Positions 50,284 through 61,881 of a stretch of DNA of 64,000 nucleotides are shown one piece after another. Source of the DNA: Coenobita brevimanus. Its lineage: Eukaryota; Arthropoda; Malacostraca; Decapoda; Coenobitidae. The notes below the pieces were generated by a model. It did no database searches and was not told the origin of the DNA. It saw only the letters and a list, made by a program, of their open reading frames with translations. The stretch spans positions 17,421,439 through 17,485,438 of the forward strand of contig CM064681.1 of NCBI GenBank assembly GCA_032717465.1, given 5' to 3'. Positions within the stretch are counted from its first letter, which is position 1; every line of letters starts with the position of its first letter. The position numbers were made by a program, and so were the translations under genes.

Positions 50284-50347
<64 letters not shown>

Positions 50348-50541
50348 ATGGTTATATGTGTGAGAGGGAGTCAAGATTCCAGGAGCCTGAATGGTATGTG
50401 AATGATTGTGTGGCTCAATTCTGCTGGCTTACTATTGCCAATTCTCCCACTTTCGTACTTTTTTCTTACTGTAGATACATCTCACATCATCTATATGTGG
50501 GACAGAGGTTAACAATAATGATGATGATGATGATGATGATT
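50284..50541. repeat. (TG)n and (ATG)n microsatellites
   Basis: (TG)n at 50284-50343 with one TATG interruption, and ATG triplets at about 50517-50541. Confidence 0.95.
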
Positions 50542-51829
50542 ATGACGTATGTATGTATACATGTGAATTACCTAAATGTAAAGTTTCCTTAGATTATTCC
50601 ATCCTCTGTGGGTTTTGATGTACTGCACATTTGGCGGCATCACACTGCTATCCTCTTTGTACAGTTGAATACACTCTCACGTGTCTATTAAGTAATACTC
50701 ATACTTTTGCACTTAATCAGATGGTGTAGGTGATCTTGCAGTTTTTCCATTGCCATCTATTGCGCTAATACATCTTAACTTTTTGTATGATATTTGTATC
50801 TTTTTAATATCAACATAATCTGCATAAAACTAAGAGGATACTGAGGTGTAATGTGAACAATAAACCGCTAAGGAAGACGTGATAAGGAAATCCATAATGT
50901 TATTTAGAATCCGACCTTCTACCACATGTATGCCAGAATCATCGAAAGGGTGAAACTATTACCTTATGGTCACTACATCTACTCCCTAGCTATTTCTCAG
51001 GCTGGTCTGCATGAGCACTGGAGAAAGGATTTATCTGAGAGAATTGTCCATGAAAGCAGGATGAAGCTAGAGGAATGAAAGGCACGACAAAAGCAAGATG
51101 GTGTAGAAGACATCCCAAGCACCAAGATAAAGAGCTTTCTTACTATACCACACGTACAGGGACCACTGGCGATACTCACTGTGGGTGGACTGACGTCGAT
51201 TTTTAAAATACTTCTTGGGCGATCATCCTCGGGTGCATCCCATCCAGCCTGAGGAGGACATAGTTGTTCTGACTACTTCTGCATGACTTTATCTGTCAGA
51301 ACAAGCATCGCTGACGCGGAAGTTTTAAAAAAATAAATATAACTCACTGCTGTGATTTTTTTTAAAATCCTGCTTTGTCCTTCCTACCACTAGACGATTT
51401 GGCTAAGTTCCTCCGAATGTTTCGGCAGGAAAGGTGTCATTGCAAAAGGAGTAAACTGAAAAAAGGGTCTGGTAGTAGCAACAATATGCTAAAAGGGGAT
51501 TAATCAATTGAAAATTAAAGAAAGTTAATGAGTGAAAGGCCGTTAAAAAAAAGAGGAAAACAACATCCTTTGTACCAGGATAATGAACCCATTAAACGTG
51601 CATAGGTATTTTGACTGGTTGCTCTGAAGATCGATTTTTTGCCTGACCCTTAACTTGTCCATCATGAAGGGTTCAAATCAGTTTAAAACCATATGAAATG
51701 ACTTTTCTCTGTGAATTTGGTTTATGACTAATTGATCTCAAAATCGAGTCCCTTTATCTTTGTCATAACTTGAACCCTTCAGTACGTTTGATCTACTGTA
51801 TACTGGATACAAACTGTTTAAGTTTTTGT
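50542..51829. other. No recognised feature
   Basis: About 1.3 kb with short frames only. Confidence 0.5.
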
Positions 51830-52335
51830 TGCCACATGACCTTGACCTTCGACCACTTGTCATAAAGAACAGGTCGACCTATTGGGCGATCCTCAACTCA
51901 TCCACCAAACTTAATTCAAATCAAATTAAAACTGTTCTAGATATTTTGACCACACACAGAAGCACTGGTCGAACTTTGACCTTGCCCTGTGATCTTGACC
52001 TCATTCTGATGGCTCTCAAAATTAAATCCCATAGTTCATACCTTACCCTCGATGCTTCTTCTAGGTTTGGTTTAAAATGGATAAAAAACTGTTTAAGTTG
52101 CCTTTGCTAGGTCACCCTATGACCAATTCTTGTGACCTTGACCTTTGACCTCTTGTTCTCAAAAACATTGGGCTAACTCTTTGGTTGTCCTTCAGCCCAT
52201 TTACCAAGTCTGAAATAATAAAATAAAAAAGAGTTTCATAGTAGAGGCCCCGCCAAGGGGAAATCACACTAGCCGCGAGCCGATAGATATCTAGCGCGTC
52301 TCGGAATATGATCTTGACCTTGACCTACTTTCACA
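51830..52335. repeat. Dispersed GACCTTGACCTTTGACC-type repeat
   Basis: Variants of TGACCTTGACCTTTGACC at about 51837, 51976, 52133 and 52312, within segments of 130-180 bases that share ATGACC, CCCAT and TCAAAAT blocks. The copy at 52139-52151 is a perfect inverse of AGGTCAAAGGTCA. Confidence 0.65.
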
Positions 52336-52550
52336 AATTTGGAACGTGTAGATTTTCATCCCTAATACACGCCTGCAAAATTCTGCAATGATTATCTTGA
52401 TCGGTTGCGAAGTTATCGTGCTAACAGACACAGAGACTGACAGATAAATTGAAAATAATACTCGTAGGAGATTTTCATCCCTATTACACAACTGTATAAT
52501 TTTGTGATGATAACTTGAGTGGTTACGAAGATAACATGGTAACAGACAAA
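52336..52550. repeat. Two-unit direct repeat leading into the (CA)n satellite
   Basis: GATTTTCATCCCTA-TACAC occurs at about 52351 and 52470, each followed by AATTTTG-like, ATGAT, CTTGA-GGTT-CGAAG and TAACAGAC. The period is about 119 bases. Confidence 0.75.
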
Positions 52551-53231
<681 letters not shown>

Positions 53232-53232
<1 letters not shown>

Positions 53233-53460
53233 TATGACATACTTTACTCTTGCTTCCAGAGCACGGTAGAAAATTTCACCATGGCAGCAATAGGGCTGAC
53301 ATATTCTGTCTCTAGTCCTGTTACAAGAATTACTCCTTCCAATTGTAGTAAAAAATGTCTAGCGATGTTATGAATGAAACGCCATCATAATAATGCTGAC
53401 ATAAAAATAAAATCTGACAACGAGGAAACGCTTCTAAGATGACCAGATTCATCTGGCGAT
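53232..53460. other. No recognised feature
   Basis: Short spacer between the (CA)n satellite and a LINE fragment. Confidence 0.5.
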
Positions 53461-54018
53461 AACATGAGGGTGTTGCAATGGTTTGGGCATATGGAGAGAA
53501 TGGATAATGAGCGATTGGTGAAAAAGATAACTAGATCTGATGTGAGAGGTGTAAGACTGAGAGGAAGAACACGAATAGGATGGATGGACAGTGTGAAGAG
53601 AGCGCTGGATGCGAGAGGGATGTCTGTTGAGCAAGGAAGAGTGGCTGTGCGTGACAGAAATAAATGGAGAGAAATTGTGAATGAATAAGTGATGACGCAG
53701 CCCTGAGGGGATATTCTCCCGCATTTGGTCTGATCAGCTAGTCAGGTCAGGTGCGGGTAAGGGGATGGGTCTGTTATGATGTGGCAGGGGTAAACCAGTT
53801 CTGCTGTCGGGCCCTGCTGTGGATGTCACTGCTTGCATTGCGCAGTTGACCCTTGTGCGGTGTGATGCGGTGAGGATCTGTCCGTTCTCCCCTTTGGGGC
53901 TAAGATGTGAATGAATGTGTTTGAATGGATGAGTAAATGGAGAGTGAGTCGTCCTGTCTCGGCTACCTCCCTTTCCTTGGGGGAAGCAGCCTAGGTATAT
54001 AGATAGAGATAGATAGTT
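53461..54018 (+). mobile_element. RTE-like LINE copy R3b, 3' fragment, (ATAG)n tail
   Basis: An open frame 53464-53688 gives RVLQWFGHMERMDNERL, VKKITRSDVRGVRLRGR, RIGWMDSVKRALDARG and RNKWREIVNE. The 3' UTR matches R3a (CCCTGAGGGGATATT, GGGGTAAACCAG, GGTGTGATGCGGTGAGGATC) and ends GGAAGCAGCCTAGGTATATAG with ATAG units. It is 5'-truncated. Confidence 0.92.
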
Positions 54019-54079
54019 TCGAGAAAGCAAGAATGTGATCAATAATATTATTTAGGTGGGAGGAATTTTTATATACAAG

Positions 54080-54081
<2 letters not shown>

Positions 54082-54166
<85 letters not shown>
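54082..54166. repeat. (TA)n microsatellite at the left end of the Penelope-like palindrome
   Basis: TA tract abutting CTGTATACGCAAAC. Confidence 0.96.
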
Positions 54167-54168
<2 letters not shown>

Positions 54169-55606
54169 TGTATACGCAAACTAACCACAGGAGAAATGAA
54201 AGGAGCGACAGTGAGTACTTTCGTATATTACATCTTCAGACAGAGTGAGACAGAAACGTAAAGGGTAGAGGTCTTTTATGCACACCCGCAGCAGGTAGTG
54301 GCACACAGAACAATGGATGACCTGAATTTTTACCTGCGGCTTAACTTAGGGTCACCTGCAGCAGGGAGTGGAACACAACAAAGGATGGCCTGAATCTAAA
54401 AATGCACGTGACAAAGGAGGAGGGAGTAGGAGGGGAGGAAAGGGGAATGGGAAGGAGGGGGAAGGGGGAGCGGAGGAGGGGAAGGGGGAAGGAGAGAGGG
54501 GGGAGGGAGGAGGGGATAAATACTGCTGCTTAACTTAAGACCTAGAGGATTAATGCTTGGTGTGTCCCACACAGGTGTGACTACACCACCAGGAGATGAC
54601 AGGGAACAATCACTTGTTAGTCTGGGGGATACTGTTTTAAAATTAATTCAGTTAACAATTTATCACACTTAAAATGACCATAGCTCATGTTTATATTCTT
54701 TTCATATGTGCCAGAAATTAGACAAGACTCTATTACATTTCTTTCATCTAAGCTTTTTGATCTTGCTAGAATCTTGGAGCCTGTCCAGTCAATATGGTGA
54801 TCACTGGATGCTTTGTGCTGAAATAAACCACTACTCTGTTGGGCTGTCCTTACACTGTATTTATGTTGTGAGATTCTAGTTTCCAAATCTTTTCCAGATT
54901 GTCCTATGTAAAATTTGTTACAGCTTTTACACGGGATTTTGTAAACAACGCCTGAATTACTGAAAGGGCTGTTCTTGATGTTTTTTTTTTTTTATGGTGT
55001 TCTCATATTTGAATACTACTTGTACATTAAGTTTCCTCAGTATGTGAACAACATCAAGAAAATTTTCATGGAAGGGGAGGACAAGGGTTCTTTGAAAGTT
55101 CTGGCGATCTGGCTTATTAGTTTTCCCTTCAAAGAATCGTTTCTTGGCTGTATTGTGGCACTGAGTTAGTATGCTTTGTGGATATTTTAGCTTCTTTCCA
55201 ATACTCTGAATCATTTTTAGTTCATCATCTAAAAATTCTGGGTCTGAAATTCTATATGCTCTCAAGTACATGGATATGAACACAGATCTTTTTACATTAA
55301 TATGATGGTTTGAATAGTAATGCACATATGACATAATATTTGTAGGTTTTCTGTATACCTTAGTCTTCAAAACATTTTGGTCCCTGATAACTTTTACATC
55401 CAAAAATGGCAATTCATTATTCATTTTCCATCTCATGAGTAAACTTAATCGATGGAACTAACGAATTTAACTGCAGGAGAAATTCATCAATGGGAAGACT
55501 GTTATGCCAGAAGCACAGGATATCATCAACGTATCGGAGCCAAACTATGTTTTGGTCCCCTATGGAGGTCAGTAAATGTTTCTCAAAGTATTCCATGTAA
55601 ATATTT
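54167..55606 (-). mobile_element. Penelope-like element, minus-strand copy (partial RT plus GIY-YIG)
   Basis: Read from 55606 down: MEYFEKHLLTS and WLRYVDDILCFW with the catalytic YVDD (55519-55533), then after a one-base slip near 55430 ELPFLDVKVIRD, VYRKPTNIMSYVHYYSNHH, LRAYRISDPEFLDDELKMI and LPFHENFLDVVHILRKL. An A-run slip near 54980 separates this from the GIY-YIG endonuclease: GVVYKIPCKSCNKFYIGQSG, LETRISQHK and ERNVIESCL (catalytic Glu), with a CxxC and a later His cluster (FQHKASSDHH) as in the zinc-finger-like motif of many Penelope elements. The stop is at 54617-54619. The 3' UTR has a purine-rich tract (54418-54520) and ends at (TA)n. The 5' part of RT is missing. Confidence 0.9.
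54219..54239 (-). ncRNA. Hammerhead-like core motif in the Penelope-like 3' region (minus copy)
   Basis: On the minus strand CTGAAGA, then a short hairpin GTA-ATA-TAC after one extra T, then GAAA. CTGANGA-stem II-GAAA is the conserved core of hammerhead ribozymes, and Penelope-like elements are known to carry them. Stem II would have only three pairs, and stems I and III were not convincingly found. Confidence 0.35.
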
Positions 55607-56705
55607 ACCTAAGAGCATATAGAATTTCAGACCCAGAATTTTTAGATAATGAACTAAAAATGATTCAGAGTATTGGAAAGAAGCTAAAATATCCACAAAG
55701 CATACTAACTCAGTGCCACAATACAGCCAAGAAACGATTCCTTGAAGGGAAAACTAATAAGCCAGATCGCCAGAACTTTCAAAGAACCCTTGTCCTCCCC
55801 TTCCATGAAAATTTTCTTGATGTTGTTCACATACTGAGGAAACTCAATGTACAAGTAGTATTCAAATATGAGAACACCATAAAAAAAAACCCTCATCAAG
55901 AACAGCCCTTTCAGTAATTCAGGCGTTGTTTACATAATCCCGTGTAAAAGCTGTAACATATTTTACATAGGACAATCTGGAAAAGATTTGGAAACTAGAA
56001 TCTCACAACATAAATACAGTGTAAGGACAGCCCAACAGAGTAGTGGTTTATTTCAGCACAAAGCATCCAGTGATCACCATATTGACTGGACAGGCTCCAA
56101 GATTCTAGCAAGATGAAAAAGCTTAGATGAAAGAAATGTAATAGAGTCTTGTCTAATTTCTGGCACATATGAAAAGAATATAAACATGAGCTATGGTCAT
56201 TTTAAGTGTGATAAATTGTTAACTGAATTAATTTTAAAACAGTATCCCCCAGACTAACAAGTGATTGTTCCCTGTCATCTCCTTGTGGTGTAGTCACACC
56301 TGTGTGGGACACACCAAGCATTAATCCTCTAGGTCTTAAGTTAAGCAGCAGTATTTATCCCCTCCTCCCTCCCCCCTCTCCCCTTCCCCCTTCCCCTCCT
56401 CCCCTCCCCCTTCCCCCTCCTTCCCATTCCCCTTTCCTCCCCTCCTACTCCCTCCTCCTTTGTCACGTGCATTTTTAGATTCAGGTCATCCTTTGTTGTG
56501 TTCCACTCCCTGCTGCAGGTGACCCTAAGTTAAGCCGCAGGTAAAAATTCAGGTCATCCATTGTTCTGTGTGCCACTACCTGCTGCGGGTGTGCATAAAA
56601 GACCTCTACCCTTTACGTTTCTGTCTCACTCTGTCTGAAGATGTAATATACGAAAGTACTCGCTGTCGCTCCTTTCATTTCTCCTGTGGTTAGTTTGCGT
56701 ATACA
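55607..56705 (+). mobile_element. Penelope-like element, plus-strand copy (5'-truncated)
   Basis: It starts abruptly at LRAYRISDPEFLDNELKMI with no RT motifs, and continues LTQCHNTAKKRFLEGKTNK, LPFHENFLDVVHILRKL, an A-run slip near 55885, then GIY-YIG in another frame: CKSCNIFYIGQSG, LETRISQHK, SKILAR followed by a TGA near 56115 (the minus copy reads through as Ser), and ERNVIESCL. The 3' UTR carries the complementary pyrimidine-rich tract (56355-56460), the hammerhead-like core and the end GTTTGCGTATACAG before (TA)n. It is highly similar to the minus copy, so both came from closely related sources or from one copy by an inversion-duplication. Confidence 0.9.
56635..56655 (+). ncRNA. Hammerhead-like core motif in the Penelope-like 3' region (plus copy)
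   Basis: Identical core to the one at 54219-54239: CTGAAGA, T, GTAATATAC, GAAA, followed by GTACTCGCTGTC (GTC would be a usual cleavage triplet). Confidence 0.35.

Positions 56706-56788
<83 letters not shown>
56706..56788. repeat. (TA)n then (TG)n at the right end of the palindrome
   Basis: Mirror of the left (TA)n, extended by about 16 TG units. Confidence 0.95.
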
Positions 56789-56792
<4 letters not shown>

Positions 56793-56931
56793 GTTGTGTA
56801 TTACCCTATAGATTGTTACAGATCACTCCCAACCAGGAAAAATGCCTGGCGATAGGACTAATAAGACACCTAGGAGAATTGTCGTCATGAAACGGTTACT
56901 ATAATGTAGGTTGAATAAAATGTCTGATTTA

Positions 56932-56934
<3 letters not shown>

Positions 56935-56993
<59 letters not shown>
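56935..56993. repeat. (TA)n microsatellite
   Basis: 59 bases of TA. Confidence 0.95.
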
Positions 56994-56998
<5 letters not shown>

Positions 56999-57424
56999 TC
57001 TTAACCTTTCTGTCGTCGGTAAGGGGGTAATTAGCCTCATCGTAGGATTGTAATTCCCTTCCAAAGATAGTGTAAAAAATAACACGTAACCTGTACTGCG
57101 TTCAAGCAAAGAATTTCGCACTAAAGTTATTCGTGTTTTATTACCTACTACGTCAACACATATCGGGTGGGGAGTTATACTGTGGACAATCGTCTTGCGG
57201 CAAATGCGTCCCTCATAATTACGACATGACTGATCATATACACATAAATGTCTGACTAATCATGCTCTCTCTTCCATTTACCCTCTCTTTCTACATGTTT
57301 TATGTTCAACTTCATGGATACTGATAACATAGAAGTTACTAAAAGGAAAGTAGCAGATGTCTTGGGGCTGACACTATCAACTCTGAAATACAGAAGAAAA
57401 ACAGGTCTTATATACAGGTCTATC
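56994..57424. other. No recognised feature
   Basis: No gene or repeat was recognised before the minisatellite. Confidence 0.5.
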
Positions 57425-58546
57425 AGCTGCACGAGGGACATAAATGCAGACAGTCAAGTGTTCCACGAAGGATGTAAAGACAGACAATCAATTATTTGCA
57501 CAAAGGACGTAAAGGCAGATAATCAATTTTTGCACTAGTACAAAGGCAAACATTTTTTTTTTTTTTTTCACGAAGGACATAAAGGCAAATAATCAGTTTT
57601 TCACGAGGGATATAAAGGCAGACAAATAATTTTTGCATGGACATAAAGGCAGACAATCAAGGTTTCCACGGAGGATGTAAAGTCAATCAATTTTTGCAAG
57701 AGGAATTTTAAGGAAGTAGTTAAAGTTTGTAAGTCCAATATAAAGGCAAACAATACATTTTTGCACGAGGGACATAAAGGCAGACAGTTTTTGCACGAGT
57801 ACAATGGCAGGGGGAGGCGGTGGCTGAATCGGTAGAGAGGCGGCCTGCAGTCCTGATGGACCCAGGTTCGAATCCCGGCTGGGGCAGGGAACAGTTTAAG
57901 GATTTGAATTTCATAAAAGCAGACTTTCATGATCTACCAGATGACCCGCCGACATGTCATAAAAGTACCCCCGCTAATACCAATACACCAGTCCTGTATG
58001 AGACAGCCCTAGCATGTATTCAATATGGACGTTGGGTGTTAGCGCCGAAGTGGTGACATGTGGAGGTGTAGGAGGACTACTGGGCCTTGGGATAGGCTAC
58101 TGCCCCCGAGATATAGGCCCTGAAGCCTTTGCCCAGAGTCGGACACATTAAAAAAAAAGAAAAAAAAAAAGACAACCAATAGTTACACGAGACAAAAAAG
58201 CAGGCAATGATTTTTTAGACAAGGGGCATAAGGGCAGACAATTTTTGCATGCCACATAAATGCAAACAATCAATTTTTGCATGAAACATAGAGACAGACA
58301 ATAAATTTTTGCACGAGACATGAAGGCAGATAATCAATTTCTGCATGAAGAACAAAAGCAGACAATTTAATTTTTGCACGAGGAATATAAAGGCAGATGA
58401 AAAAATTTTGCCCGAGGTGGATAAAGGCAGACAATCAGTCTTTACATGAAGGACATAAAGGCAAACAATTAACATTTCCAAGAGGGATGTAAAAGCAGAC
58501 AATCAGTTTTTGCACAAGGGATATAAAGGCAGGCAATCAGTTTTGC
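57425..58546. repeat. Minisatellite, about 34-bp unit, interrupted by a SINE
   Basis: About 25 diverged units of a consensus close to TTTTTGCACGAGGGACATAA followed by AGGCAGACAATCA. It is split by SINE1 copy c at 57812-58172 and resumes at ACAACCAATAG with the same unit. Long minus-strand frames (CLPLYPSCKN-type repeats) come from units close to a multiple of three and are not a gene. Confidence 0.92.
57812..58172 (+). mobile_element. tRNA-derived SINE1, copy c, inside the minisatellite
   Basis: Best-preserved copy: TGGCTGAATCGG A box, GGTTCGAATCC B box (57865-57875), the full body, TTTGCCCAGAGTCGGACAC and an A-rich tail. It is inserted in the middle of a tandem array. Confidence 0.93.
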
Positions 58547-60011
58547 CTAGGTCACATCTTCCCCTACAACGTGATCCACAGTAGTAATTTTACAGCTAGG
58601 CTTTGTTATACTACTTGGTTAAGAAGAAAAATAGCGAAATAAACTGCGTTCAGCGGTCCAATTGATTTGAAATGGAACTCGGGATCTTTTAACTGAGCTG
58701 AAAACTAATAAAACGGGTGCTATCTGCGACGTCATCTCAATGAAGGAATTAAACTGGTACTAAAGCACCAAGGGTAACAATTTGGCTTACGCCATAGGAT
58801 GGATCCTATATCACAATGCTTCTTCAGTGCGTCAGAATGTTTTTCCTATGACATGATTTCATTACATTTGCATTTCCTAGACTCTTATATTTTGCCTATG
58901 AAGGATGTCTGGAAGAGTTAAAGAACGCCATAGCTAACCCCTCTACTTCCTGATGTAGATCATAAGATGAGTAAACTAACTAGGAAATAGCAAGAATAAA
59001 ACACGTCTTTCTCTGGCTGTAAGCGATAAGTGTGACAGCAGCGAGACACTACTTTTTGTTGACAGTGCATCGTCAAGAATTACCTTTACTCGTCCACTGG
59101 GTCCATCTGACATATAAGAACAAATCCTGGGAGTCGTCACAGCTCAGTGCAGGTGGAGACACCGCAGAGGAAGCATCCAACACCGCCTGTTGTACGGTAG
59201 GCAAGTGTCAGTCTGTGGCGCATTTTAAGTTTGTATTCTGGGAGGCTTCGTTGCATCATCATCGTAGCGATTTAATTTGCAAAATACTGAGAACGTTTAA
59301 CCTCTTTTCTTGTAACTTATAATTTTATTATTGACAGCTTGCATCTGTACCATAGATGGGGATATCAAGACTCAGTGTGTTGTATAAATGGCTAAGGAAA
59401 TGGTGTTACGAAAATCTAAAGGTTTTCTAGAATAATACCCCCAGTGGTCAGCAATCATCGTATACCGGCTGCCCCATAAAAATTGGATATTTATTGAATT
59501 GTATGCCGTTGACTTCACGACTTCAATAGTGTGATTGTTTTATTCTTGCTACCTCCAGACTCATTAATCCAGTTAGTGAGTGACCTTTGGAAACTGAGGA
59601 TTAGATTATTGCCTTCATTAGACCTGTCTATATAAGGGTGTACCCTAAGCTGAATAAGATGATTCGTAATGATGGAGCAACGGTTTAAAACCTAAATTTT
59701 GGGATGAGTTTCATTTTTCAACGACAATTTTCATAGCACGTGAAGAAGACCATGAGTGACCTTGTAGCCATTGTTATTTTGGCTCAGTTATGTAGAGTTC
59801 ATCCTTGTACCTGGTGACATTTTTCTACTCGATCAACTGATGCCTTCAGATGTCCAGACTAACAAACCAGGTACAGTAGTGTCTTGTAACCGGGGACGCA
59901 GCTTATTACGTTGGGTGGTAACCATAAACCAAACAATGTCTAGCGATCACGTGGGTTAAAGCACCGCATCTGGATAGGGCTCATGTGGATTTACACCTGA
60001 GAGATGGTTGG
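58547..60011. other. No recognised feature
   Basis: About 1.5 kb with short frames only; the 96-codon frame at 59032 matches nothing I recognise. Confidence 0.5.
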
Positions 60012-60368
60012 AATTTATTTTTTTTTTTATTTTTTTTTTGTATGTGTCCGACACTGGGCAAAGGCTTCACAGCCTGCTCCCAAGGCCCAGTTGTCCTCCT
60101 ACATACCGTACACCTTCACATGTCACCACTTCGGCGCCAACATCCACCGTCCATACTGAATACATGCTAGGGCTGTCTCATACAGGACTGGTGTACTGGT
60201 ATTAACGGGGGTATTTTTACGACATGTCGGCGGGTCCTCTGGTAGGTCAATAAAGTCTGTTTTTTATTAAATTCAAATCCTTAAACTTCCCTGCCCCAGC
60301 GGAGATTTGAACCTGGGTCAGGTAGGACTGCAGGCCACCTCTCTACCGACTGAGCTATCGCCTCACAT
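60012..60368 (-). mobile_element. tRNA-derived SINE1, copy d, minus strand
   Basis: On the minus strand: GAGGCGATAGCTCAGTCGG head, GGTTCAAATCT (B box with two changes), TACCAGAGGACCCGCCGAC, CAGTCCTGTATGAGACAGCC, GCCCAGTGTCGGACAC, then an A-rich tail (T-runs at 60016-60038). Confidence 0.9.
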
Positions 60369-61263
60369 GTTGCCAAGCAGCGTAGAGATGTTCGTCACCT
60401 TTGCCTTAAAAGTCGGTAATGAGTAGCCTGACCCCGGGATGGTACGCTCCTCATGGAGCAAATGAGGTTTGGATGCTAGAGAGAGAGACAGACAGACAGA
60501 CAGATAGAGAGAGAGAGGGGGGGGATAGATAGACAGGCCACGAGAGAGGCATAGGTAGACAGGCCACAGGACGATTTAATTCAACGGCTCTGTTTTCCTC
60601 TACGAGTTAAGAGGAGATTAAGGCTGTGACTACCAGCCGTATGCTTAATCGAACCATATTTGTTGAATCTGCTCACTCCACAAGCGGACTCCACAATTTA
60701 TCCATATAAGTAATTACAGTTGTGGAATGGGGCAATATGAATAATTAGGATCGAACAGAAAGGGTGGTTTTATTGTACATGGTCATATGTATGTGAGAAC
60801 GATTGTGTAGACACCTTGAGGTTCACACTGTTGGCAGTAATTTTGGCATTCAACGATCGCAATAATGTTGCATCCCACAAATGTGGATTCCACATTTTAT
60901 TTAAGCATATCGCCTAAAGTCGGGTTTGAATCGAGCTGTCCACATTTTTATCTATGCATCCAACCAGGACTCTTACATTTCGGAAAGTCTCGCGAAAACC
61001 GAGTACAATTATCAGGAAATGGCAATAATGCAGAGAAATAGACATTTCAAGGTCGAACTGATTGACTGCCATTAGGATGCTTTACTATTTCTTCCTTCAT
61101 ATGAGTACATTGAGCATTTCAAAACCATCGTATTAAAGAGATTAATTTGTTATTTCCGTAATATCAACTATGTCATACATTTAGTGTGTCAGACCATTTT
61201 ATGCATATCATAAAATTTTGTGCACAAAAAAGGTAAAAAAAACGATTTATATTTTTGCTGTCC
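60369..61263. other. No recognised feature apart from a GACA/GATA run
   Basis: A short GACAGACA and GAGA microsatellite lies at 60478-60520. Otherwise nothing was recognised. Confidence 0.5.
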
Positions 61264-61366
61264 ATCCATCCATCCATCAACCAATCCTACATTGCCCCAT
61301 GAGGAGCGTTGGAGCCCGGGGCTAGGCAGTTGGTCCCGACATTTAAGATGAGAGTAACATGAGAAA
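61264..61366. mobile_element. SINE2 fragment, body only
   Basis: CATCCATCCATC, then CAATCCTA-TGCCC and CCCGGGGCTAGGCAGTTGG-CATTTAAGATGAGA, matching 14905-14990. No tRNA-like head. Confidence 0.5.
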
Positions 61367-61800
61367 ATTATAATCTTCTGTAGCTACTTGCAGAGAGTTT
61401 TATTCAGCCCATACGCACATCCCCGAACCAGAGGTGACATACAAAAATGAAGCATGCAGAATATACTTCCTACTTATCAGACAGACGTCTTAATCAATAG
61501 TACAGTACATATATGTGCCATCATTACCCGAACCTTAACCATCCTCATCCTCATCTCTGACGCCTTGTTCCTTCCTCGGAACTCACAGATGAGGTATGAC
61601 CAGATCAGAACTGCCTCCAGGTTTCTCCATCCTCACGTATATCTTTCTCTATCATACAGTCTTCTTCCTTTTCCGTTTCTCCCATCACTACACTTCTCCA
61701 GTTTCTTCTTTCATTCCACAGAAGGTCTGACTGCACCAACGAAACCCTCAGTCAGCCTAACTTATAGTTTCTTTGGTACCTTATCTATGACCGTCTTTAT
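61367..61800. other. No recognised feature
   Basis: The frame from 61454 crosses into (TA)n and shows no family signature. Confidence 0.5.
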
Positions 61801-61807
61801 ATATATA

Positions 61808-61880
<73 letters not shown>
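61801..61880. repeat. (TA)n microsatellite
   Basis: TA tract with one CTG interruption at the start. Confidence 0.96.

Positions 61881-61881
<1 letters not shown>

Noticed and set aside
58215..58502. Minus-strand repetitive frame over the 34-bp minisatellite
   Set aside because: Produced by diverged tandem units; not conserved and has no domain.
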